Below, piece after piece: positions 38,370 to 48,029 of a stretch of DNA of 64,000 bases. Within the stretch, counting starts at the first letter, position 1, and each line of letters begins with the position of its first letter. Origin of the DNA: Corynebacterium frankenforstense (GTDB lineage Bacteria > Actinomycetota > Actinomycetes > Mycobacteriales > Mycobacteriaceae); assembly GCF_030211955.1 (NCBI RefSeq), contig NZ_JASODI010000011.1, positions 1 through 64,000 of the forward strand, written 5' to 3'. The position numbers and the translations under genes are program-made. The notes under the pieces were generated by a model that was given only the letters and a program-made list of their open reading frames with translations, ran no database searches and had not been told where the DNA came from.

Positions 38370-41300
38370 TCAGTCCTCCTTGTTCTTGTCGTTGACGGTC
38401 CCGGTGTGTGTGCCGCCGTGGGCGACGGCCCAGTCGCGCAGCTGCGCGCGGTCCGGTCCCGGGTCCTCCGGGTCAGGGTTCGGCTCGATCGGCTCGGGGA
38501 AGAACTCCTCGGGGGCGACGGCCGCGGTGACGGCACCGCGACCGGTGCCCTCCGCCTGCGTCGCGGCGTCGTCAAGCAACGCCTGCTCCCACGCGCGCGT
38601 CTCCGCGTCGCTCGGCGTGTGCGGCAGCGGGCCGTCGGAGCGCATGTAGTCGAGCTCCTCCTGGGTCAGCGCGCCCGGGCGCAGGTAGCCGCCCAGCGAG
38701 TTGATCGCGGAGGTCAGCATGCCCAGCACGGCCAGGTAGATGCCGCCGTCGAAGATCAGCGAGGTCGTCAGGTGCTCGCCGAGGATCTCGCCGTAGATCG
38801 GCTTGAGGAAGCCGCCCTCGGCGTAGCCGACGAAACCGGCCGTCAGCGCGGTGACGATGCCGATGCCCGTCAGCCAGAACGGGGTCGAGGGGCGGAAGAC
38901 GATGGAGTCGCGGCCCTTGGCCATGTAGGCCATCATCACGGCGGCGCCGGCGATCAGCGCGGCGACGAAGCCGCCGCCCGGGTCGTTGTGGCCGCGCATG
39001 AAGACAAGCAAGGAGAGTACCGCCAGCACCGGGACCACCAGCTGGAAGCCCTTCTTCAGCGGCAGCGAGTTCAGCTGCGACTGACCGAAGGGCGCCGGGC
39101 GGGTGCCGCGGTCGAACGGCGAGGACGGCACCGAGGCGCAGACCGCGGCGATGACGATCGCGGCCATGCCCAGCACCGAGAGCTCGCCGAGGGTATCCAG
39201 TGCACGGAACTCGACGATGATCGCGGCGACGATGTTGTTGCCGCCGGTGATGTCCGGGGCGTTGTCCAGGTACCACTGGGCCAGCTCGGACTTGCTGTGG
39301 CGGCCCATCAGCGTGAACACGCCGAGGAAGGCGGTCAGGCCGGCGAGCAGCGCGATGACCGCGGCGCGGATCCGGCGGCGGCGCGGCACCTCGGGGAACA
39401 GCCGCGGCTGGTAGCGCACGACCATCATGATGATGACGGCGACCAGGGCCTCGACCAGGAACTGCGTCAGCGCGACGTCGGGGGCGCCCAGCAGCAGCAT
39501 CTGCAGGGTCATGCCGACGCCGGCGGTGCTGATGAAGACCGCGCCGGCGATGCGGTTGCGGTTGGCCACCAGGCCGACCACCGAGAGCACGATGATCAGC
39601 ATCGGGCCGAGGTCCAGCCAGTTGTCGATGTCCTCGGCGCGCGGGGCCATCGGCACACCGTCGACGCCGTCGGTGCCCAGCAGGGTGACGGCCATGATCG
39701 TGATCAGGGCGAGCATCGGCCAGACCAGGTGGCGGCCCGGCGAGAGCGAGTTGGCCATGGCGCCCATGCCGCGGCCGCAGGCCTGCAGGCCCTTCTGCAG
39801 GGCGGCGAGCAGTTCGTTGCCGGTGGCCGGCAGGACCTCGCGGTTCTCGATCCTCGGCCAGATGCGGCCGCGGACGACCACGCCGATGATACCGAGGACC
39901 AAGACGCTCAGCGAGATGATGAGCGGGGCGTTGACGCCGTGGAAGAGCGCCAGGTGGGTGGAGCTCTCCACGCCGATGGCGGCGGTCACGGCGTCGACCG
40001 GGCCGTCGAGCACACCGGCGGTGAAGCCGAGCGGGATGGCCATCAGGCCGGGCACGGCGGCCGGCAGCCAGAGGGCCACCGGGGCCTCCTCGACGTCGGA
40101 GAAGTCGCGGTCGTTCTCGGCGGGGTCGATAAACGCGCCGAAGACGAGCTTGGCCGAGTAGGTGAAGGTCAGCAGGGCGGCCACGCCGGCGACGATGAGC
40201 AGGATCCACTGGCCGGCCGAGCCGATCGGGGCCTCCTCGAAGGCGGTGAGCATGCCCTCCTTGGAGATGAAGCCGAACAGCGGCGGCACGGCGGCCATCG
40301 AGGCCGCGCCGACGACCACGCAGCCGAAGGTCCACGGCATCCGGTGCCACAGCACGCCCAGGCGGCGCGAGTCACGCGTGCCGGCCTGGTGGTCGACCAC
40401 GCCGATGAGCATGAACAGCGAGGACTTGAACAGCGCGTGGGCCAGGGTGTGCACGACGGCGGCGGCCAGCGCGAAGCCGGTGCCCACGCCGATGGTGGTC
40501 ACGATCCAGCCGAGGTGGCTGACCGTGGAGTAGGCCGTCAGGTGCTTCAGGTCCGTCTTCTGCACGGCGAAGAACGCCGAGACCAGGGCGGTGGTCATGC
40601 CCACGACAATGAGCAGCCAGTTCCACACGGCCACGTCGTGGAAGACGGTGGAGAAGCGCAGCAGCAGGTAGACACCGGCCTTGACCACGGCGGCCGCGTG
40701 CAGGAACGCGGAGACCGGCGTGGCGGCGGCCATGGCCTCCGGCAGCCAGAAGTGGAAGGGCAGCTGGGCGGCCTTGGTGAACGCGGAGACCGCGATGAGC
40801 ACACCCAGCGTGCCGGTCAGGCCCGGGCGCTGCGCCCACACGTCCGAGGCGAGGATGCCGGACAGGCTCGTGGTGCCCGCGGCCGTGGCCGAGACGGCCA
40901 GGGCGGTCAGCAGGGTCAGCCCGCCGAAGAAGGTCAGGATCAGGGTGCGCATGGAGCCGGCCTCGCCGCCCGAGCCCGAGCGGGCGATGAGCATGAACGA
41001 GGCGATGGAGACCAGCTCCCAGCCGACGAAGAGCACGGTGACGTCGTCGGCGAGCACCAGCAGGACCACGGCCAGCGTGAACGCGGTCATCAGGGTGTAG
41101 AAACTGGTGTTGCCCTGGCGACGCGGCAGGTAGGCGGCGGAGTACATGAACACCACCGCGCCGATGACCAGCGCCAGCAGGGCGAAGAAGGCGCCGAGGG
41201 CGTCCGCGCGCAGCGAGAACCCGGCGTCGAGTCCGCTGCCGAGGAAGTCCGGCACCCAGGTGTAGTGGGCGGTGAGCGCCTCACCGTCGAGGATGGCCGG

Positions 41301-41441
41301 CAGCTCCCGGCCGAGGACGAACGCCCCCGCCAGTAAAAGGAGCGCGAGCGGCCAGCCCGCATATCTGTCCATGGCACGCACCAGCGGCGGTGAGGCTGCC
41401 ACCGCCACCGCGACCAGGGCGACTACGACGACCAGCGTCAT
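38370..41441 (-). CDS. mrpA: Na+/H+ antiporter subunit MrpA with fused MrpB domain
   Basis: 1,023 aa, the largest subunit. NuoL-like N-terminal two thirds contain the key Glu (FVGWELVSIASFMLI), Lys (AFTKAAQLPFHFWLPEAMAAATPVSAFLHAAAVVKAG) and His helices. The C-terminal third holds NuoJ-like helices and an MrpB-like part (LPLKKGFQLVVPVLAVLSLLVFMRGHNDPGGGFVAALIAGAAVMMAYM). No separate mrpB exists, so this is the fused type known in corynebacteria. A Glu/Pro-rich tail ends the protein. It heads the mrpACDEFG operon, which exports Na+ (or K+) in exchange for protons at alkaline pH or high salt. Confidence 0.95.
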   Translation of the reverse strand: MTLVVVVALVAVAVAASPPLVRAMDRYAGWPLALLLLAGAFVLGRELPAILDGEALTAHYTWVPDFLGSGLDAGFSLRADALGAFFALLALVIGAVVFMYSAAYLPRRQGNTSFYTLMTAFTLAVVLLVLADDVTVLFVGWELVSIASFMLIARSGSGGEAGSMRTLILTFFGGLTLLTALAVSATAAGTTSLSGILASDVWAQRPGLTGTLGVLIAVSAFTKAAQLPFHFWLPEAMAAATPVSAFLHAAAVVKAGVYLLLRFSTVFHDVAVWNWLLIVVGMTTALVSAFFAVQKTDLKHLTAYSTVSHLGWIVTTIGVGTGFALAAAVVHTLAHALFKSSLFMLIGVVDHQAGTRDSRRLGVLWHRMPWTFGCVVVGAASMAAVPPLFGFISKEGMLTAFEEAPIGSAGQWILLIVAGVAALLTFTYSAKLVFGAFIDPAENDRDFSDVEEAPVALWLPAAVPGLMAIPLGFTAGVLDGPVDAVTAAIGVESSTHLALFHGVNAPLIISLSVLVLGIIGVVVRGRIWPRIENREVLPATGNELLAALQKGLQACGRGMGAMANSLSPGRHLVWPMLALITIMAVTLLGTDGVDGVPMAPRAEDIDNWLDLGPMLIIVLSVVGLVANRNRIAGAVFISTAGVGMTLQMLLLGAPDVALTQFLVEALVAVIIMMVVRYQPRLFPEVPRRRRIRAAVIALLAGLTAFLGVFTLMGRHSKSELAQWYLDNAPDITGGNNIVAAIIVEFRALDTLGELSVLGMAAIVIAAVCASVPSSPFDRGTRPAPFGQSQLNSLPLKKGFQLVVPVLAVLSLLVFMRGHNDPGGGFVAALIAGAAVMMAYMAKGRDSIVFRPSTPFWLTGIGIVTALTAGFVGYAEGGFLKPIYGEILGEHLTTSLIFDGGIYLAVLGMLTSAINSLGGYLRPGALTQEELDYMRSDGPLPHTPSDAETRAWEQALLDDAATQAEGTGRGAVTAAVAPEEFFPEPIEPNPDPEDPGPDRAQLRDWAVAHGGTHTGTVNDKNKED

Positions 41442-41607
41442 GCGTTACCCCAAGTTTCCAGCCTCCCGCCCAGCGCTTTCACAGGCGGGCGTCATGGAGG
41501 CATGATCGACATTTGAACCGTCTTCACGTTATCAGGGCACAACTACCTCTTCCCAGTTGACGGTGTGGCGCCAGCTATGGCGCGAGCTGCGCGGATACGG
41601 TCAGGAC

Positions 41608-43386
41608 ATGACCACTCTGCGCAGCCGCATACTTGCACTGCTGGCACTCGTGCCGCTCCTCATCGGTGCCGTCATCGTCCTCCTGGGCATGACGGTGGAC
41701 CGCTCCTGGTCCGCCGCGGGCGAGGAGTCGCCCGCGGGCGCCCCCGTCGCCGCCGCCCCCGGTGGCGCCGACGCCGCGCAGATCGCCCAGGCGCAGAAGG
41801 CCGCCGCCAACGCCTCCGCCCAGGCCGGGATGCTCTCCACCGGCACCGGTCAGCTCGCCGAGGGCACCGGCAAGCTGCGCGAAGGCGCCGGTGAGCTCGG
41901 CGGCGGCGTGCGCGAGGCCCAGGACGGCGCCAGCCAGCTCGCCGAGGGCATGCGTCAGCTGCAGGCCGCCACGGGCCAGCTCGGCGGCGGCGCCACGGAG
42001 CTCGCCGACGGCGTCGGCGGCGCGGTCGATCAGGTCGTGGGCCTGGGCGCGGTACAGGGCCAGCTGCTCGAGGCCGTGGACAACCTGGACCGCGAGCTGG
42101 CCGCCTCGAGCGACCCGCGCGCCGGGGAGCTGCGCGGCCAGCTCGGCGACTTCCGCCGCCAGGTGGAGAACGTCGACTTCGGCGGCGAGATCACCTCGCA
42201 GCTGACCCGCCTCAAGGACGGCTCGCGCCAGCTGGCCAACCAGCTGGCCGTGCCCGGCTACGGCTACCACGACGGCATCTACCAGGCCACCGAGGGCGCC
42301 AAGCAGCTCGACCAGGGCCTCGGCCGGCTCGGCGGCGGCGTGGACGAGGCGGTCAACGGCGTCAACCAGCTCGACGACGGCGCCAAGCGCGTCGACGGCA
42401 TGGCCGCCACCAACAAGGACCGGGTCAACGACGTGCGCCGCGCGCTGCCGGCCACCCAGGCCGCCGCCTCCGCGCAGGGGGCCGAGGCCACCGGGGAGGA
42501 GGCTGCGACGGGCTCCTCGCTCGCCCCGGTCTACGCGCTGCTCATCGGCGCGCTCGCCGCGCTCGGCGGCCTGGCCGCGGGGCTGATGTACCTGGCCCGC
42601 GGCCGCGAGGCCTGGCTGGTCGGCGCCGGCGCGGTGCTCTCGGCCACCGCGCTGTTCTGGGTGCTCTCGGGCGCGGGCGTGGTCGCGGTGCTCGCCGCGG
42701 CGGGCATCCTGGCGCTGCTCACGGCGGCCTCGGCGGCCGTCGCGCTGGTCGGCGTCGTCGCGCTCGGCCGTACCGTGGCCGCCCCGTTGCTCGTGGTCGC
42801 CGCGGTGGTCCAGGTCGGCCTGGTCGGCTGGGTCTGGAAGACCGCCGCCAGCTCGGACCCGACGATCGTCTGGCAGGCCGTCTCGGGGCTGACCCCGTTG
42901 CACTGGGGCACCGGCGCGCTGACCGCGGCGGGCAACGGCGCGGACGCCACCGTGGCCTGGACGGGCGCGGCGATCCTTGCGGCCGTGCTGGTGCTGGCCT
43001 GGCTGGCGATCGGCTCCGCGCACCGCGAGCCGGCCTACGTCGGCGGCGCCGGCGTGCACGCCTCGCGCGAGGGTGGGCGCTACTACCGCAAGTCCGCCGA
43101 CGCCTCCGAGGGTGAGTTCGACGGGGAGATTGACGACGCCGCGCGTGACGACGTCGCCGCCGACCGCGCCGCGGGCGCGGACGACTACGACGAGGACGAG
43201 CTCGCCGAGGAGTACGAGGAGATCGAGGGCGACCCCGTCGACGACGAGGTCACCTACATCGGCGACGGCTACATCGACGCCGACGACGCCGACAACGCGG
43301 ACGACACCGACGACGCCGCGGCGGAGGAGGCCGAGGCGAAGCGCAATCGCAAGCGGCGGTCCCACCGGCGCTGGTTCCGGCGCTGA
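41608..43386 (+). CDS. YhgE/Pip-like membrane protein with Leu-x2-Gly heptads
   Basis: 592 aa. One N-terminal transmembrane helix (ILALLALVPLLIGAVIVLLG) is followed by an extracytoplasmic region (residues about 80-280) of repeated TGQLAEGTGKLREGAGELGGG-like units, predicted helical hairpin or coiled coil. Five to six C-terminal helices come next, then a long acidic tail (DDYDEDELAEEYEEIEGD) ending in a basic cluster. This matches YhgE/Pip-type proteins tied to type VII-like or phage-receptor functions in Gram-positives. Here the role is unknown. ATG 41608 was chosen over a TTG at 41557. It is divergent from mrpA. Confidence 0.75.
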   Translation: MTTLRSRILALLALVPLLIGAVIVLLGMTVDRSWSAAGEESPAGAPVAAAPGGADAAQIAQAQKAAANASAQAGMLSTGTGQLAEGTGKLREGAGELGGGVREAQDGASQLAEGMRQLQAATGQLGGGATELADGVGGAVDQVVGLGAVQGQLLEAVDNLDRELAASSDPRAGELRGQLGDFRRQVENVDFGGEITSQLTRLKDGSRQLANQLAVPGYGYHDGIYQATEGAKQLDQGLGRLGGGVDEAVNGVNQLDDGAKRVDGMAATNKDRVNDVRRALPATQAAASAQGAEATGEEAATGSSLAPVYALLIGALAALGGLAAGLMYLARGREAWLVGAGAVLSATALFWVLSGAGVVAVLAAAGILALLTAASAAVALVGVVALGRTVAAPLLVVAAVVQVGLVGWVWKTAASSDPTIVWQAVSGLTPLHWGTGALTAAGNGADATVAWTGAAILAAVLVLAWLAIGSAHREPAYVGGAGVHASREGGRYYRKSADASEGEFDGEIDDAARDDVAADRAAGADDYDEDELAEEYEEIEGDPVDDEVTYIGDGYIDADDADNADDTDDAAAEEAEAKRNRKRRSHRRWFRR

Positions 43387-43426
43387 GCGTCAGGGGCGGG
43401 GCTCACCCGCCCATGGCGTGCGCGCC

Positions 43427-43450
43427 GGGCGGGCCGGACCGGCCCGCCCC
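43427..43450. terminator. GC-rich palindrome after the YhgE-like gene
   Basis: GGGCGGGCCGG and CCGGCCCGCCC nearly adjoin around one base, downstream of the stop at 43386 and before the tRNA gene on the other strand. No T run; terminator role tentative. Confidence 0.4.
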
Positions 43451-43535
43451 GGTCAGGCGCCCGGTGAATCGCCCCGGGCATGACTGAGGCCCCGGTCGCC
43501 GCGGATCATCTCCGCTGCGGCCAGGGCCTCTCGCA

Positions 43536-43612
43536 TGGTCGGGATAACAGGATTTGAACCTGCGACCTCCTCGTCCCGAACGAGGCGCGCTACCAAGCTG
43601 CGCCATATCCCG
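43536..43612 (-). tRNA. tRNA-Pro (anticodon CGG)
   Basis: 77-nt cloverleaf on the minus strand. The acceptor stem CGGGATA/TATCCCG is followed by A and an encoded CCA. The D arm is GCGCAGCTTGGTAGCGC, the anticodon stem CCTCG/CGAGG has loop TTCGGGA (anticodon CGG), and the T arm contains GGTTCAAATCC. No integrated element is seen next to it. Confidence 0.95.
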
Positions 43613-43663
43613 TGGTGCGCGGATTACTGTAGTGCACCCCGCCCGGAAATCAAAAACGGCAGC

Positions 43664-44572
43664 TCAGCCGCGTCGCTCCGTGATCTTCAGCAGCGTGGCC
43701 GACGGCCGGCAGAAGATCCGCACCGGCGCGTACTTCGAGGTGCCCAGCCCGTTGGAGACGTGCAGCGGCATCCCGTCGAACTCGGAGAGCCCGGAGACCC
43801 GCTTCGGGTCGATGCCCGAGTTGGTCACGATCGCGCGCCCGCCCGGCAGGCAGATCTGCCCGCCGTGGGTGTGCCCGGCCAGTGCCAGCTGGTAGCCGTC
43901 CGCGGCGAAGCGGGAGAGCACCCGCGGCTCCGGGGCGTGCAGCAGCGCGAGCGCCAGATCCGAGTCCGCGTTCGGGGCGCCGGCGATCTCCTCGTAGTCG
44001 TCGAGGTCGTGGTGCGGGTCGTCCACTCCGGCCGCGGCGATGCGCACGGGGCCGACCTTGAACTCGTGGCGGGCCTGGTTGGCGTCGCGCCAGCCGTGCT
44101 CGAGGAAGGCGGCGCGCATGTCGCGCCACGGCAGGTCGATGTAGCTCGGCTCGCGCTTGGCGCCGGTCAGGTACTTCGCGGGGTTGACCGGCTTCGGCGC
44201 CCAGTAGTCGTTGGTGCCGAAGACGAACAGGCCCGGCCGGGCCAGCAGCGGGCCCAGAGCGCGCAGGACGTCGGGCACCGCGCGCTCGTCGGAGAGGTTG
44301 TCGCCGGTGTTGACCACCAGGTGCGGGTCGAGCTCGTCGAGCGCGTTCAGGAACGCCGTCTTGGCCTCCTGGCCGGGGATCATGTGCAGGTCGGAGACGT
44401 GCAGCAGGCGGAACTCTCCGGTGCCGCGCAGCACCCCGGGCTCGAGGATGGGCAGTTCGTGCGTGTGCAGCTCGAAGCGTTCGAGCTCGCTGTACCCCCA
44501 GGCCAGCGCGCCCGCGCCGGCGGCCGCCGCGGCTCCGGCCAGCGGCAGGACGGACTTGAGTACGTGCTTCAC
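43664..44572 (-). CDS. Membrane-anchored calcineurin-like metallophosphoesterase
   Basis: About 302 aa. An N-terminal hydrophobic anchor (LPLAGAAAAAGAGALAWGY) is followed by metallophosphoesterase motifs: LLHVSDLHM, VVNTGDN, VFGTNDYW (in place of the usual GNHD/E) and LAGHTHGGQ. It resembles YkuE/YaeI-type enzymes; substrate unknown. GTG 44572 was selected because GAAGGGA lies just upstream. In corynebacteria it lies beside the penicillin-binding protein gene, suggesting an envelope role (inference). Confidence 0.85.
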   Translation of the reverse strand: MKHVLKSVLPLAGAAAAAGAGALAWGYSELERFELHTHELPILEPGVLRGTGEFRLLHVSDLHMIPGQEAKTAFLNALDELDPHLVVNTGDNLSDERAVPDVLRALGPLLARPGLFVFGTNDYWAPKPVNPAKYLTGAKREPSYIDLPWRDMRAAFLEHGWRDANQARHEFKVGPVRIAAAGVDDPHHDLDDYEEIAGAPNADSDLALALLHAPEPRVLSRFAADGYQLALAGHTHGGQICLPGGRAIVTNSGIDPKRVSGLSEFDGMPLHVSNGLGTSKYAPVRIFCRPSATLLKITERRG

Positions 44573-44622
44573 ATTTCCCTTCACCGGTCTCACCCTACCG
44601 ACAGCGGGGTAGCGTGATGTCC

Positions 44623-45090
44623 ATGAGTGAACTGAAGAACCAGATGCGGTCCGACCTCAAGGAATCCATGAAGGCCAAGGACGAGCCGCGCACCGGCGCC
44701 CTGCGCATGCTGCTGGCCGCCCTCCAGGAGGAGGAGACCAAGGGCAGCAAGCACGAGCTGACCGACGCCGACGTGCTGGCCGTCGTCGCCCGCGAGATCA
44801 AGAAGCGCCGCGAGTCCGCCGAGGTCTACGCCGACGCCGGCCGCCAGGAGCTGGCCGACTCCGAGCTGGCCGAGGCCAAGGTCTTCGAGGCTTACCAGCC
44901 CACCCAGCTCGACGACACCGAGCTGGGTGAGTTTGTCGACGCCGCGGTGGCCGCCGTCGCCGAGGAGACCGGCGAGGCGCCCACGATGAAGCAGATGGGC
45001 CAGGTCATGAAGAAGGCCAAGGCCGACGCCGCCGGCCGCGCCGACGGCAAGCGCCTCTCCGACGCCGTCAAGGCCCGCCTGCAGGGCTAG
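44623..45090 (+). CDS. GatB/YqeY domain-containing protein
   Basis: 155 aa. Whole-length match to the YqeY family: LKNQMRSDLKESMKAKDEPRTGALRMLLAAL, EIKKRRESAEVYADAGRQELADSELAE, APTMKQMGQVMKKAKADAAGRADGKRLSDAVKARL. Related to the tRNA-binding tail domain of GatB, but the function of stand-alone members is unclear. Divergent from the metallophosphoesterase gene. Confidence 0.9.
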   Translation: MSELKNQMRSDLKESMKAKDEPRTGALRMLLAALQEEETKGSKHELTDADVLAVVAREIKKRRESAEVYADAGRQELADSELAEAKVFEAYQPTQLDDTELGEFVDAAVAAVAEETGEAPTMKQMGQVMKKAKADAAGRADGKRLSDAVKARLQG

Positions 45091-45150
45091 CCGACCGCGT
45101 CAGTCGGCCGGCGGCGGGGCGCTCCGCCCGCCGCGAGCGGCATAGACCAG

Positions 45151-45185
45151 GGCCCGGGCACCCCGTGTGGGGTACCCGGGCCTTT
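45151..45185. terminator. Terminator between yqeY-like gene and penicillin-binding protein
   Basis: 14-bp stem with one mismatch (45151-45164 with 45169-45182), loop GTGT, then TTT; convergent genes. Confidence 0.85.
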
Positions 45186-45204
45186 GGCGTGGGGGAGCGG
45201 CGGA

Positions 45205-47514
45205 TCAGATTCCGAAGGCGCCGCGCAGGTCGTTGGTGAAGGTGTCGATGTCCTCCTGGCGCACGCCCGGGATGATCTCGTCACCGCCGGCGGGCTGGCC
45301 GCCCTCCGGGGCCGCCGGGGAGGACGGGGCGGCGCTCTGCCCGCCCGAGGGTGCGGAGGGCGCCGGCGCCGGGGCCTGTGACTGGCCGAGCGGGCCGGAG
45401 CCGCGGCGGTAGCGGTCGCTCGCGCCGCCGCCCAGGTTGCCCGAGGCGGCCGCCGGCACACGGTTGGCCATCGAGAACCACGTCTCGGCGGGCTCGTCGC
45501 CGCCGTACATGTTGCCGCCGCCGCACTGCTGGGCCGGGTGCGAGCACAGCGGGGTCGTCGTGGTGCCGTCGTTGTAGATGTAGGGCGCGGCGGCCAGGCC
45601 GGTGTTGAAGCCGATGAAGGCCGCGGACTGGTGCGACTCGGTGGTGCCCGTCTTCGAGGCCACCGGGGCGCGCCACCCGGCCGCCGAGGCGGCGTCGGAG
45701 GCGGTGCCGGACTTCGGGTCCTCGGACATACCCTCCATCAGGGCGTTGGCCGTGGCCTGGTTGAGCACGTCCTCGCACTCGGGGCGCTCGATGTAGACCT
45801 CGTTGCCGTCCTTGTCGATCAGCGCGTCGATCGGGTTGGGCTCGCACCAGCGCCCGCCGGCGGCGATCGAGGCGCCCGCGTTCGAGAGCTCCAGGGCGTT
45901 GACCGCTGTCGGGCCGAGGGTGAACGAGCCCAGGTTGGCCTTCTTCATGTAGTCGGCGATCGAGTTCTCCTCGTCCCAGCTGCCCGGGGTGGCGTAGCTG
46001 CGCAGGCCGAGCTTGACGGCCAGGTCGACCACCGGGGCCACCCCGACGCGTTCGATGAGCTTCACGAAGGTGGTGTTCGGGGACTGCGCCAGCGCGTCCT
46101 TGAGCGTCATGGCGGACTTGTAGGTGCCCGCGTTCTCCACGCAGTAGGTGTTCGGCGGGCAGCTGGCGGCGCCGCCGGAGCCCATGCCGGTGGCCTCGTA
46201 GCGGGTCGGCACCGGCAGCACGGTGTCCAGGCCCATGCCCTTGTCCAGGGCGACGGCCGCGGTGAAGATCTTGAACACGGAACCGGCGCCGTTGCCCACC
46301 ATCGTTGTGGGCTGCGGCAGCATCGTCTCGCCGGCGTCGAGGTCGAGGCCGTAGTCGCGCGAGGAGGTCATCGCCCGGATCGGGCGGGAGTCGCGGCCCG
46401 GCTCGACGACGTTGAGCACCTCGGCGACGCCGGGCTGCTTCGGGTTGACGTGCGAGGCCACCGCGTCGTGCGCGGCGTCCTGGATCTGCGGGTCCAGCGT
46501 GGTGCGCACCGTGTAGCTGCCGTGGGTGAGCATCTCGTGCGAGATGCCCTTGGACTCCAGGTAGGTCAGCGCGTAGTCGCACATGAAGCCGCGGTCCCCG
46601 GCGCTGATGCAGCCGTTGGGCAGCCCGATCGGCTCCTCGACGACGCCGAGCGGCTCGGCCTTGAAGGCCTCGGCCGCGGCCGGGTCGAGCGCGCCGTAGT
46701 CCACCATCGAGTCGAGTACCGTGTTGCGGCGCTCGATGACGGCCTCGCCGTTGGTGTAGGGGTCCAGCCAGGAGGAGGACTGCACGATGCCGGCGAGCAT
46801 CGCGGCCTGCGGGACGTTGAGCTCCGCGGCCGAGGAGTTGAAGTAGGTGCGCGCGGCCGCCTCGACGCCGTAGGCGCCGTTGCCGAAGGAGACCAGGTTG
46901 AGGTAGCGGGTGAGCACCTCGTCCTTGCTGAGCACTTTGTCCAGGTCCGAGGCCATGCGCATCTCACGCAGCTTGCGGGGGATGGAGGTCTCGGTCGCCG
47001 CGGCGCGCTCCTCGTCGGTGTCGGCGTCGACGAGCAGCAGGTGGTTCTTGACGTACTGCTGGTTGAGCGTCGAGGCGCCCTGGGCGACCCCGCCGGAGAC
47101 GAGGTTGGCGGCCATGGCGCGGACGGTGCCCTGCAGGTCGACACCCTCGTGCTCGTAGAAGCGGCGGTCCTCGATCGAGACGATGGCGTCCTTCATCGGC
47201 TGGGCGATGCGGTCGCCGGGCACCTGGTAGCGGCGCTGGTCGTAGATCCAGGCGATCGGGTTGCCCTCGACGTCGGTGACCGTGGTGACCCCGGGGGCGG
47301 AGCCGTCGGTCAGGTCGGCGAGGTTGGATTCCATGGTCTCGCTCGTCCGGGCCGCGGCAAGGCCCGCGACCCCCGCGGCCGGCGAGAGCGCGACGGCCGC
47401 GAGCACGGCCGCGAGCAGTGCTCCGCCGAGGAGGGTGAGCAGGGAACGTGAGGTAGACACGGGACCAACATTACGGGGTGCGGCGGGGAAAGAAGTAGGC
47501 GCGGTCTCCCCCAT
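45205..47514 (-). CDS. Bifunctional penicillin-binding protein (transglycosylase/transpeptidase)
   Basis: Class A PBP of about 769 aa, building peptidoglycan outside the membrane. A single N-terminal membrane helix precedes the GT51 domain (SIEDRRFYEHEGVDLQGTVRAMAANL, GASTLNQQYVKN, RKLREMRMASDLDKVLSKDEVLTRYLN). The transpeptidase domain has catalytic GAGSVFKIFTAA, SPNTTF and KTGTTESHQSAAFIG. A Pro/Ala/Gly-rich tail ends the protein. ATG 47514 lies seven bases after TAGGTC, so a leaderless mRNA is possible; GTG 47460 is an alternative start. Divergent from whcA. Confidence 0.93.
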   Translation of the reverse strand: MGETAPTSFPAAPRNVGPVSTSRSLLTLLGGALLAAVLAAVALSPAAGVAGLAAARTSETMESNLADLTDGSAPGVTTVTDVEGNPIAWIYDQRRYQVPGDRIAQPMKDAIVSIEDRRFYEHEGVDLQGTVRAMAANLVSGGVAQGASTLNQQYVKNHLLLVDADTDEERAAATETSIPRKLREMRMASDLDKVLSKDEVLTRYLNLVSFGNGAYGVEAAARTYFNSSAAELNVPQAAMLAGIVQSSSWLDPYTNGEAVIERRNTVLDSMVDYGALDPAAAEAFKAEPLGVVEEPIGLPNGCISAGDRGFMCDYALTYLESKGISHEMLTHGSYTVRTTLDPQIQDAAHDAVASHVNPKQPGVAEVLNVVEPGRDSRPIRAMTSSRDYGLDLDAGETMLPQPTTMVGNGAGSVFKIFTAAVALDKGMGLDTVLPVPTRYEATGMGSGGAASCPPNTYCVENAGTYKSAMTLKDALAQSPNTTFVKLIERVGVAPVVDLAVKLGLRSYATPGSWDEENSIADYMKKANLGSFTLGPTAVNALELSNAGASIAAGGRWCEPNPIDALIDKDGNEVYIERPECEDVLNQATANALMEGMSEDPKSGTASDAASAAGWRAPVASKTGTTESHQSAAFIGFNTGLAAAPYIYNDGTTTTPLCSHPAQQCGGGNMYGGDEPAETWFSMANRVPAAASGNLGGGASDRYRRGSGPLGQSQAPAPAPSAPSGGQSAAPSSPAAPEGGQPAGGDEIIPGVRQEDIDTFTNDLRGAFGI

Positions 47515-47597
47515 TTATGTGACCTAGTCGACAAACGGCGATTCGCGTGAGTACACTTACACAAACGTTAGCGACTCCGCTTCAAAGAGGAGGGACT

Positions 47598-47966
47598 ATG
47601 ACCACCGCAACACCGACCCGGACCGAGCGCGCACTCGGCGTGGACGAGTTCCTGGGCATCGAGAGCGGGAAGACGCCTGCCGAGGCCGTGCAGGACCGTG
47701 GCACCTGGGTCACGAGCGCCAAGTGCCGGGGCATCGACCCCGAGACCCTGTTCGTGCGGGGAGCTGAGCAGCGCAAGGCCGCGACCTTCTGCCGTGGCTG
47801 CCCCGTCCAGCAGATGTGCCTGGCCGACGCGCTGGACAACGGCGTGGAGTTCGGCGTGTGGGGCGGGCTGACCGAGCGTCAGCGCCGCGCCCTGCTGCGC
47901 AAGAACCCGCAGATCGACGACTGGGCCGACTACCTCGCCCACGGCGGGGAGCTCATCGGCATCTGA
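47598..47966 (+). CDS. whcA: WhiB-family redox regulator (WhcA-like)
   Basis: 122 aa. Four Cys bind a [4Fe-4S] cluster (SAKCRG, ATFCRGCPVQQMC). GVWGGLTERQRR is the WhiB beta-turn, and a C-terminal RRALLRK basic patch contacts DNA or sigma. In C. glutamicum the gene at this position next to the penicillin-binding protein is whcA, a negative regulator of oxidative-stress genes. GAGGAGGG precedes ATG 47598. Confidence 0.9.
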   Translation: MTTATPTRTERALGVDEFLGIESGKTPAEAVQDRGTWVTSAKCRGIDPETLFVRGAEQRKAATFCRGCPVQQMCLADALDNGVEFGVWGGLTERQRRALLRKNPQIDDWADYLAHGGELIGI

Positions 47967-47983
47967 GCCGCCGGCCATCCGGG

Positions 47984-48018
47984 CCCGGCCGGGAGTCCCG
48001 CCGGGTATCCCGGCCGGG
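47984..48018. terminator. Bidirectional terminator whcA/hmp
   Basis: 11-bp perfect stem CCCGGCCGGGA (47984-47994) with TCCCGGCCGGG (48008-48018), 13-nt loop, between convergent genes. Confidence 0.75.
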
Positions 48019-48029
48019 AGGCCCGGCGA

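Noticed and set aside
37953..41336. 1,127-residue plus-strand ORF across mrpA-mrpC
   Set aside because: Antisense shadow of the mrp genes; translation is His/Arg/Gly-rich without domains.
43536..43612. tRNA-Pro as an integration site of a mobile element
   Set aside because: No integrase or duplicated tRNA end nearby; flanks are core genes.
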